Below, in pieces: positions 1 to 6,758 of a stretch of DNA of 10,222 nt; the first letter of the stretch is position 1, and each line of letters opens with the position of its first letter. The stretch lies in NCBI GenBank assembly GCA_012961305.1, contig DTZQ01000034.1, positions 1-10,222 on the forward strand. The letters are read 5' to 3'. This DNA is from Armatimonadota bacterium. GTDB taxonomy: Bacteria > Armatimonadota > UBA10988 > DTZQ01. The notes beneath the pieces are model-generated. The model was not told the DNA's origin. It was given only the letters and a program-made list of their open reading frames with translations, and made no database searches. Both the position numbers and the translations under genes were made by a program.

Positions 1-81
1 AGGGCGGGATTCGAACCCGCACGGCCTAAAACGGCCACCGGATCCTGAATCCAGCGCGTCTACCAATTCCACCACCTCGGC
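1..81 (-). tRNA. tRNA-Leu (anticodon CAG), 3' end cut by window edge
   Basis: Read on the minus strand, the sequence starts with acceptor strand GCCGAGG (75-81) and has a 7-base anticodon loop TTCAGGA (43-49) with anticodon CAG at 45-47, closed by a CTGGA/TCCGG stem. A long variable arm with a GGCC/GGCC stem follows, then a T arm with GCGGG/CCCGC around TTCGAAT. The long variable arm marks a class II tRNA and the anticodon reads leucine CUG codons. Only the first three bases (CCT) of the 3' acceptor strand are inside the window. The remaining four acceptor bases, the discriminator base and any CCA lie outside it. This is a truncation by the window, not a broken gene. Confidence 0.96.
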
Positions 82-92
82 CTCCTACCTAT

Positions 93-122
93 ATCATAGC
101 ATAAAACTGCCCCTTTTGTCAA
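93..122 (-). promoter_or_regulatory. Promoter of tRNA-Leu
   Basis: On the minus strand there is a perfect -35 TTGACA (117-122), an 18-base spacer and a -10 TATGAT (93-98). The -10 is preceded by TGC, giving an extended -10. It ends about 11 bases before the mature tRNA 5' end, which fits a short 5' leader removed by RNase P. Confidence 0.8.
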
Positions 123-151
123 GAGGAAACGGCAAATTTTTTTATGTTGGG

Positions 152-179
152 TTGATATGGGGGTAGAACGTGGTATAAT
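152..179 (+). promoter_or_regulatory. Promoter of the small membrane protein gene
   Basis: A -35 TTGATA (152-157), 16-base spacer and consensus -10 TATAAT (174-179) are visible. The -10 is preceded by TGG (171-173), an extended -10 element. It is divergent from the tRNA promoter, with about 29 bases between the two -35 boxes. Transcription would start near 186 and give a leader of roughly 47 bases. Confidence 0.75.
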
Positions 180-232
180 AGAAAGGGTAACTGAAAAACA
201 GTTTGCAATTTTTGCGGTGAGGAAATACAGAA

Positions 233-484
233 ATGAAAACTACTATCTTTGCCATGCTTAGAGGGCTATTCATCGGTGCGGTGCTGGGGTTCCTGGTAAA
301 CCGCATTCTGTGGGGATTGGAAGCCCTTTTTAACTGGAACATGGTGTGTAGTATATTTTGCCACCCCACCCGGAGTGTATTATTTGGAGCCTTAGCCTGT
401 GGTCTTTTGACCTTGGGACATGAGTTAAACCGCCTCACTTCCCAGGGGTCATCAAAAGAAAACGAAGACGCTGAGCAGGGATGA
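233..484 (+). CDS. Small two-helix membrane protein of unknown function
   Basis: This 83-residue protein is not one I recognise. Residues about 8-30 form a hydrophobic helix rich in Gly, Leu and Val (it contains GLFIGAVLGFLV). Residues about 46-62 form a second one (SVLFGALACGLLTLG). Between them is a short segment with two cysteines (Cys39 and Cys43). The last 20 residues are hydrophilic and acidic. The likely location is the inner membrane with a small soluble C-terminal tail. The start is supported by GGTGAGGA about 9 bases upstream of ATG and by the strong extended -10 promoter. Codon use is more AT-rich than in the enzymes downstream. There is no partner gene on the same strand close enough to suggest an operon. 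That it is a real gene is fairly secure; its function is unknown. Confidence 0.7.
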   Translation: MKTTIFAMLRGLFIGAVLGFLVNRILWGLEALFNWNMVCSIFCHPTRSVLFGALACGLLTLGHELNRLTSQGSSKENEDAEQG

Positions 485-646
485 CCGAGGTGCTTTCCTC
501 CTCCTGTCTAACCCCTCATCTTCCTTAAGGACTACCTACAGTTTTTGCCCCCCTTTCGGCTTAACCTCGTTTAGACCAAGTAAAGCCGTTCAGAAATTGG
601 TCTCCTTTGGTTTCCTGCAGTCGCAGGTTTTAGGTTCCCGATTTTG
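485..646. other. Intergenic stretch, weak hairpin only
   Basis: Between the membrane protein stop and the promoter of the TIM-barrel gene I see no supported gene. At 614-627 a small stem, CCTGC/GCAGG with a 4-base loop, is followed by TTTT. It could be a weak intrinsic terminator for the upstream gene but is short and 130 bases past the stop. A 15-codon reading frame overlapping the preceding stop (ATGA at 481-484) is too short to support. Confidence 0.4.
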
Positions 647-663
647 CGCCCTTGACAAGGGCG
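647..663. promoter_or_regulatory. Perfect interrupted palindrome over a -35 box, candidate operator
   Basis: The sequence CGCCCTTG-A-CAAGGGCG has two 8-base arms that are exact reverse complements around a single central base. The -35 hexamer TTGACA (652-657) lies wholly inside it. A dimeric DNA-binding protein at this site would block RNA polymerase, so a repressor operator is the simplest reading. The regulator is not encoded in the window. The palindrome is seen directly; the regulatory role is inferred. Confidence 0.6.
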
Positions 664-680
664 AAGTAGCGGGTTATAAT
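652..680 (+). promoter_or_regulatory. Perfect consensus promoter of the TIM-barrel gene
   Basis: A -35 TTGACA (652-657), 17-base spacer and -10 TATAAT (675-680) match the sigma-70 consensus exactly. Transcription would begin near 687, leaving a leader of about 60 bases before the ATG at 748. This is the strongest promoter in the window and is overlapped by the 647-663 palindrome, so it is probably held down when not needed. Confidence 0.88.
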
Positions 681-747
681 TTCTCTGCATAGCATACCTC
701 TGGAAACGGTGGGCTTTTAGCATTCAGTAAAAACGCAGGAGGACATC

Positions 748-1743
748 ATGCCACAACCCGAGGTCATTCTGACCGGATTTGCCGATGAGGGTCCAGTAAG
801 TAAGCGGGCTGAGGAGCAACTTACCCTGTGCCGGGGTTTGGGGCTGGCGTATTACAGCCTCCGGTTCGTGGATGTGGGCAACGGGGTGAAAAATGTCATG
901 CAGTTGACGAGGTCCGAAATCAAGCGGCTGCAGGAACTGCATGACGAGTTTGAAATGCGGGTCTCCTCCATTGGCTCCCCCCTGGGCAAAATCAAACTGC
1001 GCAACGTGGAGGACGGTACGGCCAACATCTACGTCCCCTTCAAGCAATACCTCAAGGAAGAGGTGACCAAGGCCATCGAGTTGGCCCGGGCCTTTGACAC
1101 CAAACTGATTCGCGGGTTCTCCTTCTATCCGCCCAAGAACGAAGACCCCTGGCTGTACGTAGACGAGGCCGCAGAGCGACTGCAAACCATTGCGGAACTG
1201 TGTGCAGAGGGAGAGGTATGTTTCGGCCTGGAGGTGGAGGCCAACCTCGTGGGGCGCAATGGCGACCTCCAATGGGCCCTGTACCAAAAGGTCAATCACG
1301 ACCATCTCTACCTCGTCTTCGATGGGGCGAACCTCGTCTGCCAGGGTTACACCCCGGAGGAAACCTTTCAGCAATATCGGAGGATGAGGCGGGGCATCGG
1401 CTGGCTGCACATCAAGGACTACCGTCTGGACCCCAAGGTGAAATGGCGGGGCTACGTGGACGAGGAGATGCTTCGCCACTTCGTCCCGGTGGATAGGGGC
1501 GACGTGGGCCACGAACGCATCCTGCGGGATTTCAGAAGCCACCTGCCCCGACTGGCCCGCAAACTGCGGAAACAGGGCATACCCGGCGTCTTTTTGGATT
1601 TGGAACCCCATCTAAAGGGGGGTGGGCAGTTTGGCGGCTTCAGCGGGCCGGACGGCTTCGGCGTGGCCCTGCGGGCCCTTTGCCGCCTGCTGGACTACGT
1701 GGGCATCAATTATCACCTGACTGAGCACGGAGAATGGCGCTAA
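748..1743 (+). CDS. Sugar isomerase/epimerase-like TIM-barrel protein
   Basis: This 331-residue protein belongs to the xylose isomerase-like TIM barrel (AP endonuclease 2) superfamily, whose members isomerise or epimerise sugars or sugar phosphates, or cleave related compounds, using a divalent metal. The metal-ligand positions expected for the family are visible in order: Glu162 or Glu164 in LEVEAN, Asp192 in FDGAN, His221 in LHIKD, and Glu286 in LDLEPHL. A VPVDRGDV segment (246-253) matches the family's usual VPxGxGDV loop. The length is slightly above the common 260-300 residues. There is no signal peptide, so it is cytoplasmic. The start has AGGAGG five bases upstream of ATG. It sits alone behind its own perfect promoter with a candidate operator. 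Its stop codon directly abuts the stop of the convergent small gene. The exact substrate cannot be read from sequence; a sugar from the polysaccharide handled by neighbouring enzymes is plausible. Confidence 0.88.
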   Translation: MPQPEVILTGFADEGPVSKRAEEQLTLCRGLGLAYYSLRFVDVGNGVKNVMQLTRSEIKRLQELHDEFEMRVSSIGSPLGKIKLRNVEDGTANIYVPFKQYLKEEVTKAIELARAFDTKLIRGFSFYPPKNEDPWLYVDEAAERLQTIAELCAEGEVCFGLEVEANLVGRNGDLQWALYQKVNHDHLYLVFDGANLVCQGYTPEETFQQYRRMRRGIGWLHIKDYRLDPKVKWRGYVDEEMLRHFVPVDRGDVGHERILRDFRSHLPRLARKLRKQGIPGVFLDLEPHLKGGGQFGGFSGPDGFGVALRALCRLLDYVGINYHLTEHGEWR

Positions 1744-1995
1744 TCACTCGCTCAGCAAAATGTTCACCTGTTGCACCGCGTCCCGATAGCGTTGCCAGGC
1801 CCGCAACACTTGTAGCGAGTCCGCCGGGCGAGGGAAACGCACGTGTAACACCAATTCGCTGTTGTGAGTGGAAACCCACACCTCTTTGGGCTGGCCGGAG
1901 GCCACGAGTTCAAAACGCAGTACGCAGTGGTAACAGTGCCCCCGATTAGCCTCGGCCAGTAGATAGGCCGTCAGAGTATTTACCTCGTAGTCCAC
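1744..1995 (-). CDS. Small hypothetical protein
   Basis: The open frame gives about 83 residues if it starts at GTG (1993-1995), which has GGGAG about 11 bases upstream. The frame stays open further upstream to 2196, but that part overlaps the 3' end of the heparinase-like gene and reads like non-coding sequence (proline-rich, no hydrophobic pattern), so I exclude it. The retained part has regular alternating hydrophobic stretches (HCVLRFELVASG, SELVLHVRF) followed by a helix (DSLQVLRAWQRYRDAVQQV). It looks like a small alpha/beta fold. Two cysteines sit close together in HCYHC. I do not recognise a family. Its TGA lies directly next to the TAA of the convergent TIM-barrel gene. It may be cotranscribed downstream of the heparinase-like gene, 133 bases away; no clear promoter or terminator is seen between them. 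It could also be the decayed 3' end of a larger gene. Confidence 0.5.
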   Translation of the reverse strand: MDYEVNTLTAYLLAEANRGHCYHCVLRFELVASGQPKEVWVSTHNSELVLHVRFPRPADSLQVLRAWQRYRDAVQQVNILLSE

Positions 1996-2128
1996 GATAA
2001 TTTGTACTCCCAACAAAACGGGGGATTCTCTACCTGGACGGTATGGATGCAAAGGACGTGCCAATCTGGGAAATATTGGTTGAGGGCAAGGTATCAAAAG
2101 TTGCTTGGTCGGTAGTCCTTCACTTTGG

Positions 2129-4210
2129 TTAGGAGTGGCCAGCCAGCGGGGGTAGAGTAATGGTCTGCCCGCCGACTCGTAGATAGGTGCCCCCACTCAG
2201 CAGCGTGTTCACTACCTTCCCCTCCGCGTCGAAACTGACCAGGGCAATGGTGGCATCCGACTCCAGGTCCTCGTAACGCAGGGGTTTCCCGTTCACGGCG
2301 AACAGAATGAGCACTCGCCCCTCCGGAGGACGCACTTCCACCCCGCGCACCCTTTCTCCCTCCAGCACGGTGACCGTTTCGGCCAGTTCCGCGCCCCGCG
2401 GTGCGACCTGAAAGATGACCAGGGCCTCGTGTCGCTCCCGGGCGGGAACGTGATAGGACACCGCCAAATCGCGGCCGTTCATCCTGCCCTGCTGCCACTT
2501 ACCCGTCTCCCGGTCCTCGGTGGCGGAGGCTGTTCCCCTTTCGGAGGAAAGAGGGGCGAGCAGGCGCAAAGTGACGGTGAGGCGCCCTCGCTGGCCGGTG
2601 ACGGTGAACCCGTCCTCGCCCAACTCCACCTCCCTGCCGGGGTGGAACCGCCACTGGGCCGTTGCCTTCCCCTGGGGGACGAACTCATCGTAGAAAACGA
2701 CTACATGTGGACGAAGGAAGGCCAGGTGCCGCCGGGCAGACCGGGCTACCTCACGGTAGGGTTCGTCTAAGTTGAGGGTGTAGGCGTCAGCCCAGGTGGT
2801 GGTCACGAAATCCTCCACCCGCCCCATGGCGCCCGGACGCTGATTTTCGTCGTTGAGCAACACCGTGTTGTGGCCGAAAGTGTTGGCCCGGTAGAAGGTC
2901 CAGCGACGGCGGCTGAAGTACGCACCGGTGTAGGGCTCGGCCCCCAGGTCGCGAATGAACGTTTCCCCGAAGGCGTGCAGTACGAAACCGCCCGCGTCCA
3001 GGTGGCCGTGGTTCTGGCCGTTGGTGCCTGCGGTCATGGCCAAAATGAGGCCCTGGTCCTCCCGCCCGAAACCGCACCGCGAGACCACCCACTCGATGCC
3101 CTCAAAGTACCTGCCTAAGGGCAAATCCTCCGTCGGGTTCTTCGGTTCCAGAGTCGGGTCGAACCACAGGAACTGCCACAGGGCTGCTCCTCGCCCGTAT
3201 TCCTGCCCCTGCCAGGTCGCGTAAGGGTTGCGGTATTCGGCGGCAAATTTGTCGTACAGCGGGGTGCGGGGAACGCTGGGGCCAGCGTCAGCAAAATTGA
3301 CGCATCGGTTGGGCGGCAGGGTGTTGTACAGGGGGAAGAATACGGACTCGCGGTAGCCGCGATGGGCGAACAGGTTTTCCTCACCCTGAGTGACGATTTT
3401 CAGTGCGTCCGCGAAGTAGGTCAAATAGGTCGTGCCGTAGTTCCAGTAGCCAACCCCCTCGCCCCAGCCGCCGTTGGGGCCGAAGAAGGAGGGGTACTCG
3501 GCCATCTTCTCCGCGGCCTCTGCCACCCAGCGGGGCGCGTCGGGATGGTCCCCCAGCAGGGCCAAGGCTGCCACCCCACAGCCCCCTTCGACTACGGCCC
3601 GCCAGTTGTGCCGCGCCTTAGACCACCACACCCCGCCTTTAGAGAGGCGGTAAAACGGCTCCAAACCGCGCTTCACCAGTCCCTCCCGGAGGCGCTGCCG
3701 CTCCTCCTCGCTCAGGGCCTGATAGAGCCAATCGTAGGCCAGGGCCAAATTCATGCTGATTTCAGCCGCGGTCAGGTCCATCTCCAAAGGGAAATGGAAG
3801 GGATGCACCCAGGTGTCCAGAGTGAGGGCGTGGAAGGCTATCTCTTTGGCCCGGGCCAGGTATTTGGTCTCCTGGGTCATCAGGTAGGCCAGCGCCAGCA
3901 CGGGCAGCCGTCCGATTTGTCGCCGGGCCCGGCTGAACTCCGGGGGGATGTCCTTATGCTCGTAGCGGTGCGATTTGTCCGCCAAGGGCGGGATGGTGAC
4001 CAAGTCGCCCTTCAGGGCCGCATCGGCCTCCCGCTGAAGGGCCTTCCATAGTTCCTGCCCCCGGGCCGTGTGGCTTTTGGCCCACAGGGTAGCCACGTCG
4101 GTGAAGAACAGCCGCGGGTGGGGTGGGGGCTGGAGGGAGGCGTAGTAGGTGACATCCCCCGCCAACACCATCAGAAGTATTGCTCCCCCTTGCCAAATCC
4201 AACTGTTCAT
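2129..4210 (-). CDS. Secreted heparinase II/III-family polysaccharide lyase-like protein
   Basis: This 693-residue protein has the layout of heparinase II/III and alginate lyase relatives. It has an N-terminal signal peptide (about 1-25, hydrophobic GGAILLMVLAG), then an alpha/alpha toroid (about 30-350), then a beta-sandwich domain (about 370-690). Family landmarks are present: HNW at 201-203; NHGHLDAGGF at 400-409, matching HxHxDxGSF with candidate metal ligands His403 and Asp405; a Tyr at 440; and the FGHNTVLL signature at 445-452 with His447. The family cleaves uronic-acid-containing polysaccharides by beta-elimination; the substrate here is unknown. The start at ATG 4210 is chosen because AAGGAGG lies 9 bases upstream and it begins a proper signal peptide. 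A GTG at 4297 extends the frame but adds a charged, arginine-rich stretch with no ribosome site. It is divergent from the FAH gene across a 133-base spacer holding a 14-bp palindrome. Confidence 0.9.
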   Translation of the reverse strand: MNSWIWQGGAILLMVLAGDVTYYASLQPPPHPRLFFTDVATLWAKSHTARGQELWKALQREADAALKGDLVTIPPLADKSHRYEHKDIPPEFSRARRQIGRLPVLALAYLMTQETKYLARAKEIAFHALTLDTWVHPFHFPLEMDLTAAEISMNLALAYDWLYQALSEEERQRLREGLVKRGLEPFYRLSKGGVWWSKARHNWRAVVEGGCGVAALALLGDHPDAPRWVAEAAEKMAEYPSFFGPNGGWGEGVGYWNYGTTYLTYFADALKIVTQGEENLFAHRGYRESVFFPLYNTLPPNRCVNFADAGPSVPRTPLYDKFAAEYRNPYATWQGQEYGRGAALWQFLWFDPTLEPKNPTEDLPLGRYFEGIEWVVSRCGFGREDQGLILAMTAGTNGQNHGHLDAGGFVLHAFGETFIRDLGAEPYTGAYFSRRRWTFYRANTFGHNTVLLNDENQRPGAMGRVEDFVTTTWADAYTLNLDEPYREVARSARRHLAFLRPHVVVFYDEFVPQGKATAQWRFHPGREVELGEDGFTVTGQRGRLTVTLRLLAPLSSERGTASATEDRETGKWQQGRMNGRDLAVSYHVPARERHEALVIFQVAPRGAELAETVTVLEGERVRGVEVRPPEGRVLILFAVNGKPLRYEDLESDATIALVSFDAEGKVVNTLLSGGTYLRVGGQTITLPPLAGHS

Positions 4211-4252
4211 CGCTTTGAGCCTCCTTGCGCACGCATCTACTTCGGCTTCGGG

Positions 4253-4266
4253 GGAGGAATTCCTCC
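4253..4266. promoter_or_regulatory. 14-bp perfect palindrome in a divergent intergenic region
   Basis: GGAGGAATTCCTCC is a perfect 14-base palindrome between the divergently transcribed heparinase-like and FAH genes. A second, imperfect dyad made of GGGGAA and TTCCCC lies close by at about 4279-4305. The site could be a shared operator. In the transcript it could also fold into a stem in the leader of the heparinase-like gene. I see no clear -35/-10 pair in this spacer, only an AT-rich patch around 4309-4318. Confidence 0.4.
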
Positions 4267-4343
4267 TGCGGTGCGGGAAGGGGAAAAGGAATTTCACCTT
4301 CCCCAGCGAATAATAAGGGAAAAAGCCGATAGGTTGAGAAAAA

Positions 4344-5258
4344 ATGAAACTCTGTCGCTTTTACGACCCTCAGGAAGGAACGCGGATAGGATTGGTGCTG
4401 GGCGAGCAGGTTTACGATTTGACCGGCCGGGACCCAGAACGGTTCGGCTCGCTGCTCCAATGGCTGTGCCTACCTGACCCCTTCGCGGCGGTGGCCGAAT
4501 GGGAGGAGCGCGGATTGGGCGGAGCGTCCTTTCGGCTGGCGGATTTGGACGTGCCACCTGCGCCGGAGGTTCCGCATCTGCTGGCTCCCTTGGATGAGCA
4601 GGAGGTATGGGGAGCCGGGGTGACCTATCTGCGCAGCAAGGTGGCCCGCATGGAGGAGTCTGAGCAGGCCGCTGATGCCTACGACCGGGTGTACGAGGCC
4701 GCCCGCCCGGAACTGTTCTTCAAGGCCACGCCACACCGAGTAGTAGGGCCCAACGCGCCTCTGCGCCTTCGTGCCGATTCCCAGTGGAACGTGCCGGAGC
4801 CGGAACTGACCCTGGTGCTCACCCCTTCCCTGCAACTGGTGGGTTTCACCGCTGGCAACGACCTGAGTTCGCGGGACATCGAGGGCGAAAATCCGCTCTA
4901 CCTCCCCCAGGCCAAGATTTACCTGGAATGCTGCTCCCTGGGGCCGGTCATCACTCTGGCCGAAACGGTTTCCCATCCGGAAGACCTGAGCATCAGGCTG
5001 ACCGTTCGGCGGAATGGGGAAGAGGCTTTCGCCGCGGAGACTTCGACCCGGCAGATGAAACGTCCTTTCGCCAACCTGATTGAATACTTAGGCCGGGACA
5101 ACGCTTTCCCCCGCGGAGTATTTCTGCTCACCGGCACGGGCATTGTGCCCCCCCGCGAGTTTACCCTTCAGCCCGGAGACCTAATTGAAATTGTCCTTGA
5201 GGAAATCGGCGTGCTGCGCAATCCGGTTCACCGAAGCACTCAGCCCTCGGGGGGCTGA
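4344..5258 (+). CDS. FAH-family hydrolase/dehydratase, 2-dehydro-3-deoxy-D-arabinonate dehydratase-like
   Basis: This 304-residue cytoplasmic enzyme is of the fumarylacetoacetate hydrolase family. After an N-terminal domain (about 1-75), the catalytic domain begins at WGAGVTYLRSK (89-99). The metal-binding residues expected for the family are present: Glu152 and Glu154 in VPEPELTL and Asp173 in GNDLSSRD. Lys127 (FFKATPHRVVGPN) and Lys191 (PQAKIY) fall at positions conserved in the subgroup. The wording YDRVYEAARPELFFKATPHR and SSRDIEGENPLYLPQAK is characteristic of proteins annotated as 2-dehydro-3-deoxy-D-arabinonate dehydratase, which turn a 2-keto-3-deoxy sugar acid into alpha-ketoglutarate semialdehyde. 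Other FAH members hydrolyse diketo-deoxy acids such as those from L-fucose, so the exact reaction is uncertain. The ribosome site is weak (AGGTTGAG upstream of ATG). It converges on the flavin oxidoreductase with an 11-base gap. Confidence 0.87.
   Translation: MKLCRFYDPQEGTRIGLVLGEQVYDLTGRDPERFGSLLQWLCLPDPFAAVAEWEERGLGGASFRLADLDVPPAPEVPHLLAPLDEQEVWGAGVTYLRSKVARMEESEQAADAYDRVYEAARPELFFKATPHRVVGPNAPLRLRADSQWNVPEPELTLVLTPSLQLVGFTAGNDLSSRDIEGENPLYLPQAKIYLECCSLGPVITLAETVSHPEDLSIRLTVRRNGEEAFAAETSTRQMKRPFANLIEYLGRDNAFPRGVFLLTGTGIVPPREFTLQPGDLIEIVLEEIGVLRNPVHRSTQPSGG
5240..5258 (+). terminator. Possible intrinsic terminator over the FAH stop codon
   Basis: A 7-base-pair GC-rich stem, TCAGCCC/GGGCTGA with loop TCGGG, ends at the stop codon of the FAH gene and is followed by the T-rich but interrupted run TGGTTTAACTTT. 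The stem is solid, but the T tract is poor, so termination efficiency is doubtful. Its place between convergent genes fits a terminator. Confidence 0.4.
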
Positions 5259-5269
5259 TGGTTTAACTT

Positions 5270-6652
5270 TCACAAATGCACCCCTATCCACCGGCGGGGT
5301 TTCTCGGTGGGGAACCGGCGGCGGCCTTCCCGGTAGAGGGGACCGTACACTTCCCGGTCACGGGGTACACAGCCGGTTCGCCCGCCGTCGCGCATGATTT
5401 GCGTGCACCGGCTGCAAGTGATGCATACGGCCTTCGGGTCTATGGGCTTGCCGGAGAGGAGGTCGCGAGCAAAGGTGGGATGGGCAAAGGCCCCCCGTCC
5501 CAGGCCAACGATGGTTGCCCACCCCTGGCGCACTACCGCCTCCGCTGCGTACCCCCAAAACTGCCGCAGCCAACTGTAGCCCGTGCCCACCACTACCATC
5601 TCCGGCACGTGCTGCTGAACCTCGCGGGCCAAGTGCACCAGCCGCGCTACCCCTTCCAGCGGGTGTTCGGGGGGAATGTAAGCCCCTACGATGGGAGTGT
5701 CGAAAGGGCGACCCAGATGGGGATTGTAGTAGGGGTTGCCCGCGGAGATGTTGACCATAGGCACGCCCAGGGCGTACAGTTCCCGCACCAACCGCTTGGG
5801 CTCGGTCAAATCCGGCTGCATTTCTTCCTCCGGGGACACCCCCCAACCGTAGGGGTAGGGGATGCCGTCGTAGGCGTTGAGGCGCACGGTCACCATCAAA
5901 TCGGGGAGTTCGTGCCGAATTTTGCCCACGATGTTTTTCAGAAAACGGGTGCGGTTTTCGTAGGAACCACCGTAACGGCCCTCTCGGGTGAACGCGGCCA
6001 GCAGTTCGGAACCCAGGTAGCAGTGGCAGTGCTTAATATCTACCCCCTGGAACCCCGCTTGCCGGGCCAGTTTGGCCACTTCTACGTAGCGCTCTTCCAG
6101 GGCCTCCAATTCACCGTCGCTCAGCAGCGGGTAATCGGACGACACGTGGACTTTGGGGTCCAAGTAAGGGCTGTGGTGGGCGAGGAGGGGCTGCGGGTCT
6201 TTGACCGGGCGGCTGTAGCGGCCAGAGTGGGTCAGTTGCAGCACACAAACGGGTTCAAAGGAAGGTCCAAACTCCGCTTGCGCTATCCGCCGGGTTTCCG
6301 CCAACAGTTCCGCAAAATCGCGGACATTCTTCTCCTGCAGGCACAGTTGCCGGGGGTTGGCCCGCCCCTCAGGCACTATGGCTGTGGCTTCGAACCACAG
6401 CAACCCAGCGCCGCTCCGGGCGAACCGTTCGTAGCGACGGTAGGTTAGCGCATCGGGGCTGCCGGTCACAGTGCCATCGCAGCCCTCCATCGGATGCACG
6501 GCCAGGCGGTTGGGCGCGGTGAAGGGGCCAATGGCCACCGGCTCCTTCAGTTTCTCAATTGAGGTGGCCAAGGGCAAGTCCACGCCCACCTCTTCCACCT
6601 TTGCAGCCAACTCACTCAGACAGCGAAAACGGAACTTCTCATGGAAGGCCAT
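5270..6652 (-). CDS. NADH:flavin oxidoreductase (Old Yellow Enzyme family) with Fe-S cysteine motif
   Basis: The protein is about 460 residues, an FMN-binding TIM barrel of the Old Yellow Enzyme / 2,4-dienoyl-CoA reductase group that reduces activated C=C bonds using NAD(P)H. The barrel starts near residue 36 (PVAIGPFTAPNRLAVHPM) after an unusual N-terminal extension. Family motifs follow: QLTHSGRYS near 139; DIKHCHCYLGSELL then GRYGGSYENRTRF near 205-237; and the phosphate-binding GLGRGAFAHP near 383. Near the C-terminus four cysteines are arranged C-x2-C-x2-C-x11-C (CITCSRC then GC), as in the 4Fe-4S site of dienoyl-CoA reductases. The C-terminal FAD/NAD(P)H half of those enzymes is absent. 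ATG at 6652 has AGGG six bases upstream; an ATG at 6658 adds two residues but has no spacing for a ribosome site. The physiological substrate is unknown. Confidence 0.9.
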   Translation of the reverse strand: MAFHEKFRFRCLSELAAKVEEVGVDLPLATSIEKLKEPVAIGPFTAPNRLAVHPMEGCDGTVTGSPDALTYRRYERFARSGAGLLWFEATAIVPEGRANPRQLCLQEKNVRDFAELLAETRRIAQAEFGPSFEPVCVLQLTHSGRYSRPVKDPQPLLAHHSPYLDPKVHVSSDYPLLSDGELEALEERYVEVAKLARQAGFQGVDIKHCHCYLGSELLAAFTREGRYGGSYENRTRFLKNIVGKIRHELPDLMVTVRLNAYDGIPYPYGWGVSPEEEMQPDLTEPKRLVRELYALGVPMVNISAGNPYYNPHLGRPFDTPIVGAYIPPEHPLEGVARLVHLAREVQQHVPEMVVVGTGYSWLRQFWGYAAEAVVRQGWATIVGLGRGAFAHPTFARDLLSGKPIDPKAVCITCSRCTQIMRDGGRTGCVPRDREVYGPLYREGRRRFPTEKPRRWIGVHL

Positions 6653-6676
6653 TACCATCCCTGCCAGGGAAGCGTC

Positions 6677-6704
6677 GTAATACTTTCTGACTGGAAAAGT
6701 CCAA
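6677..6704 (-). promoter_or_regulatory. Promoter of the flavin oxidoreductase gene
   Basis: On the minus strand there is a -35 TTGGAC (6699-6704), a 16-base spacer and a -10 TATTAC (6677-6682), lying in the 106 bases between this gene and the DUF4838 gene upstream. Its presence suggests the flavin gene is not simply cotranscribed with the DUF4838 gene, although readthrough is possible because no terminator hairpin is seen between them. Confidence 0.6.
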
Positions 6705-6758
6705 TGTAACGTAATGTGCCAAATTGCGCTAACGGCATCGATTGGGCAGGAGGGTTGC

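Noticed and set aside
481..528. 15-codon frame overlapping the stop of the small membrane protein as ATGA
   Set aside because: Too short, no recognisable sequence, and followed by nothing that would use it as a leader peptide.
724..1611. Long open frame on the minus strand opposite the TIM-barrel gene (295 codons)
   Set aside because: It lies opposite a gene with clear family motifs, promoter and ribosome site, and its own translation shows no recognisable domain. Such mirror frames are common at this GC content.
1996..2196. Upstream extension of the small hypothetical protein frame
   Set aside because: It overlaps the 3' end of the heparinase-like gene, has no ribosome site at its first start, and reads as low-complexity, proline-rich sequence.
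3362..4051. Plus-strand open frame of 229 codons inside the heparinase-like gene
   Set aside because: It is the antisense of the toroid domain with proline- and glycine-rich filler and no independent support.
4211..4297. GTG start at 4297 extending the heparinase-like protein by 29 residues
   Set aside because: The extension is charged and places the signal peptide internally, while ATG 4210 has AAGGAGG at good spacing.
5276..6448. Long plus-strand open frame of 390 codons opposite the flavin oxidoreductase
   Set aside because: The minus strand has complete family motifs and a promoter. The plus frame has no ribosome site and a histidine/glutamine-rich composition typical of an antisense reading.
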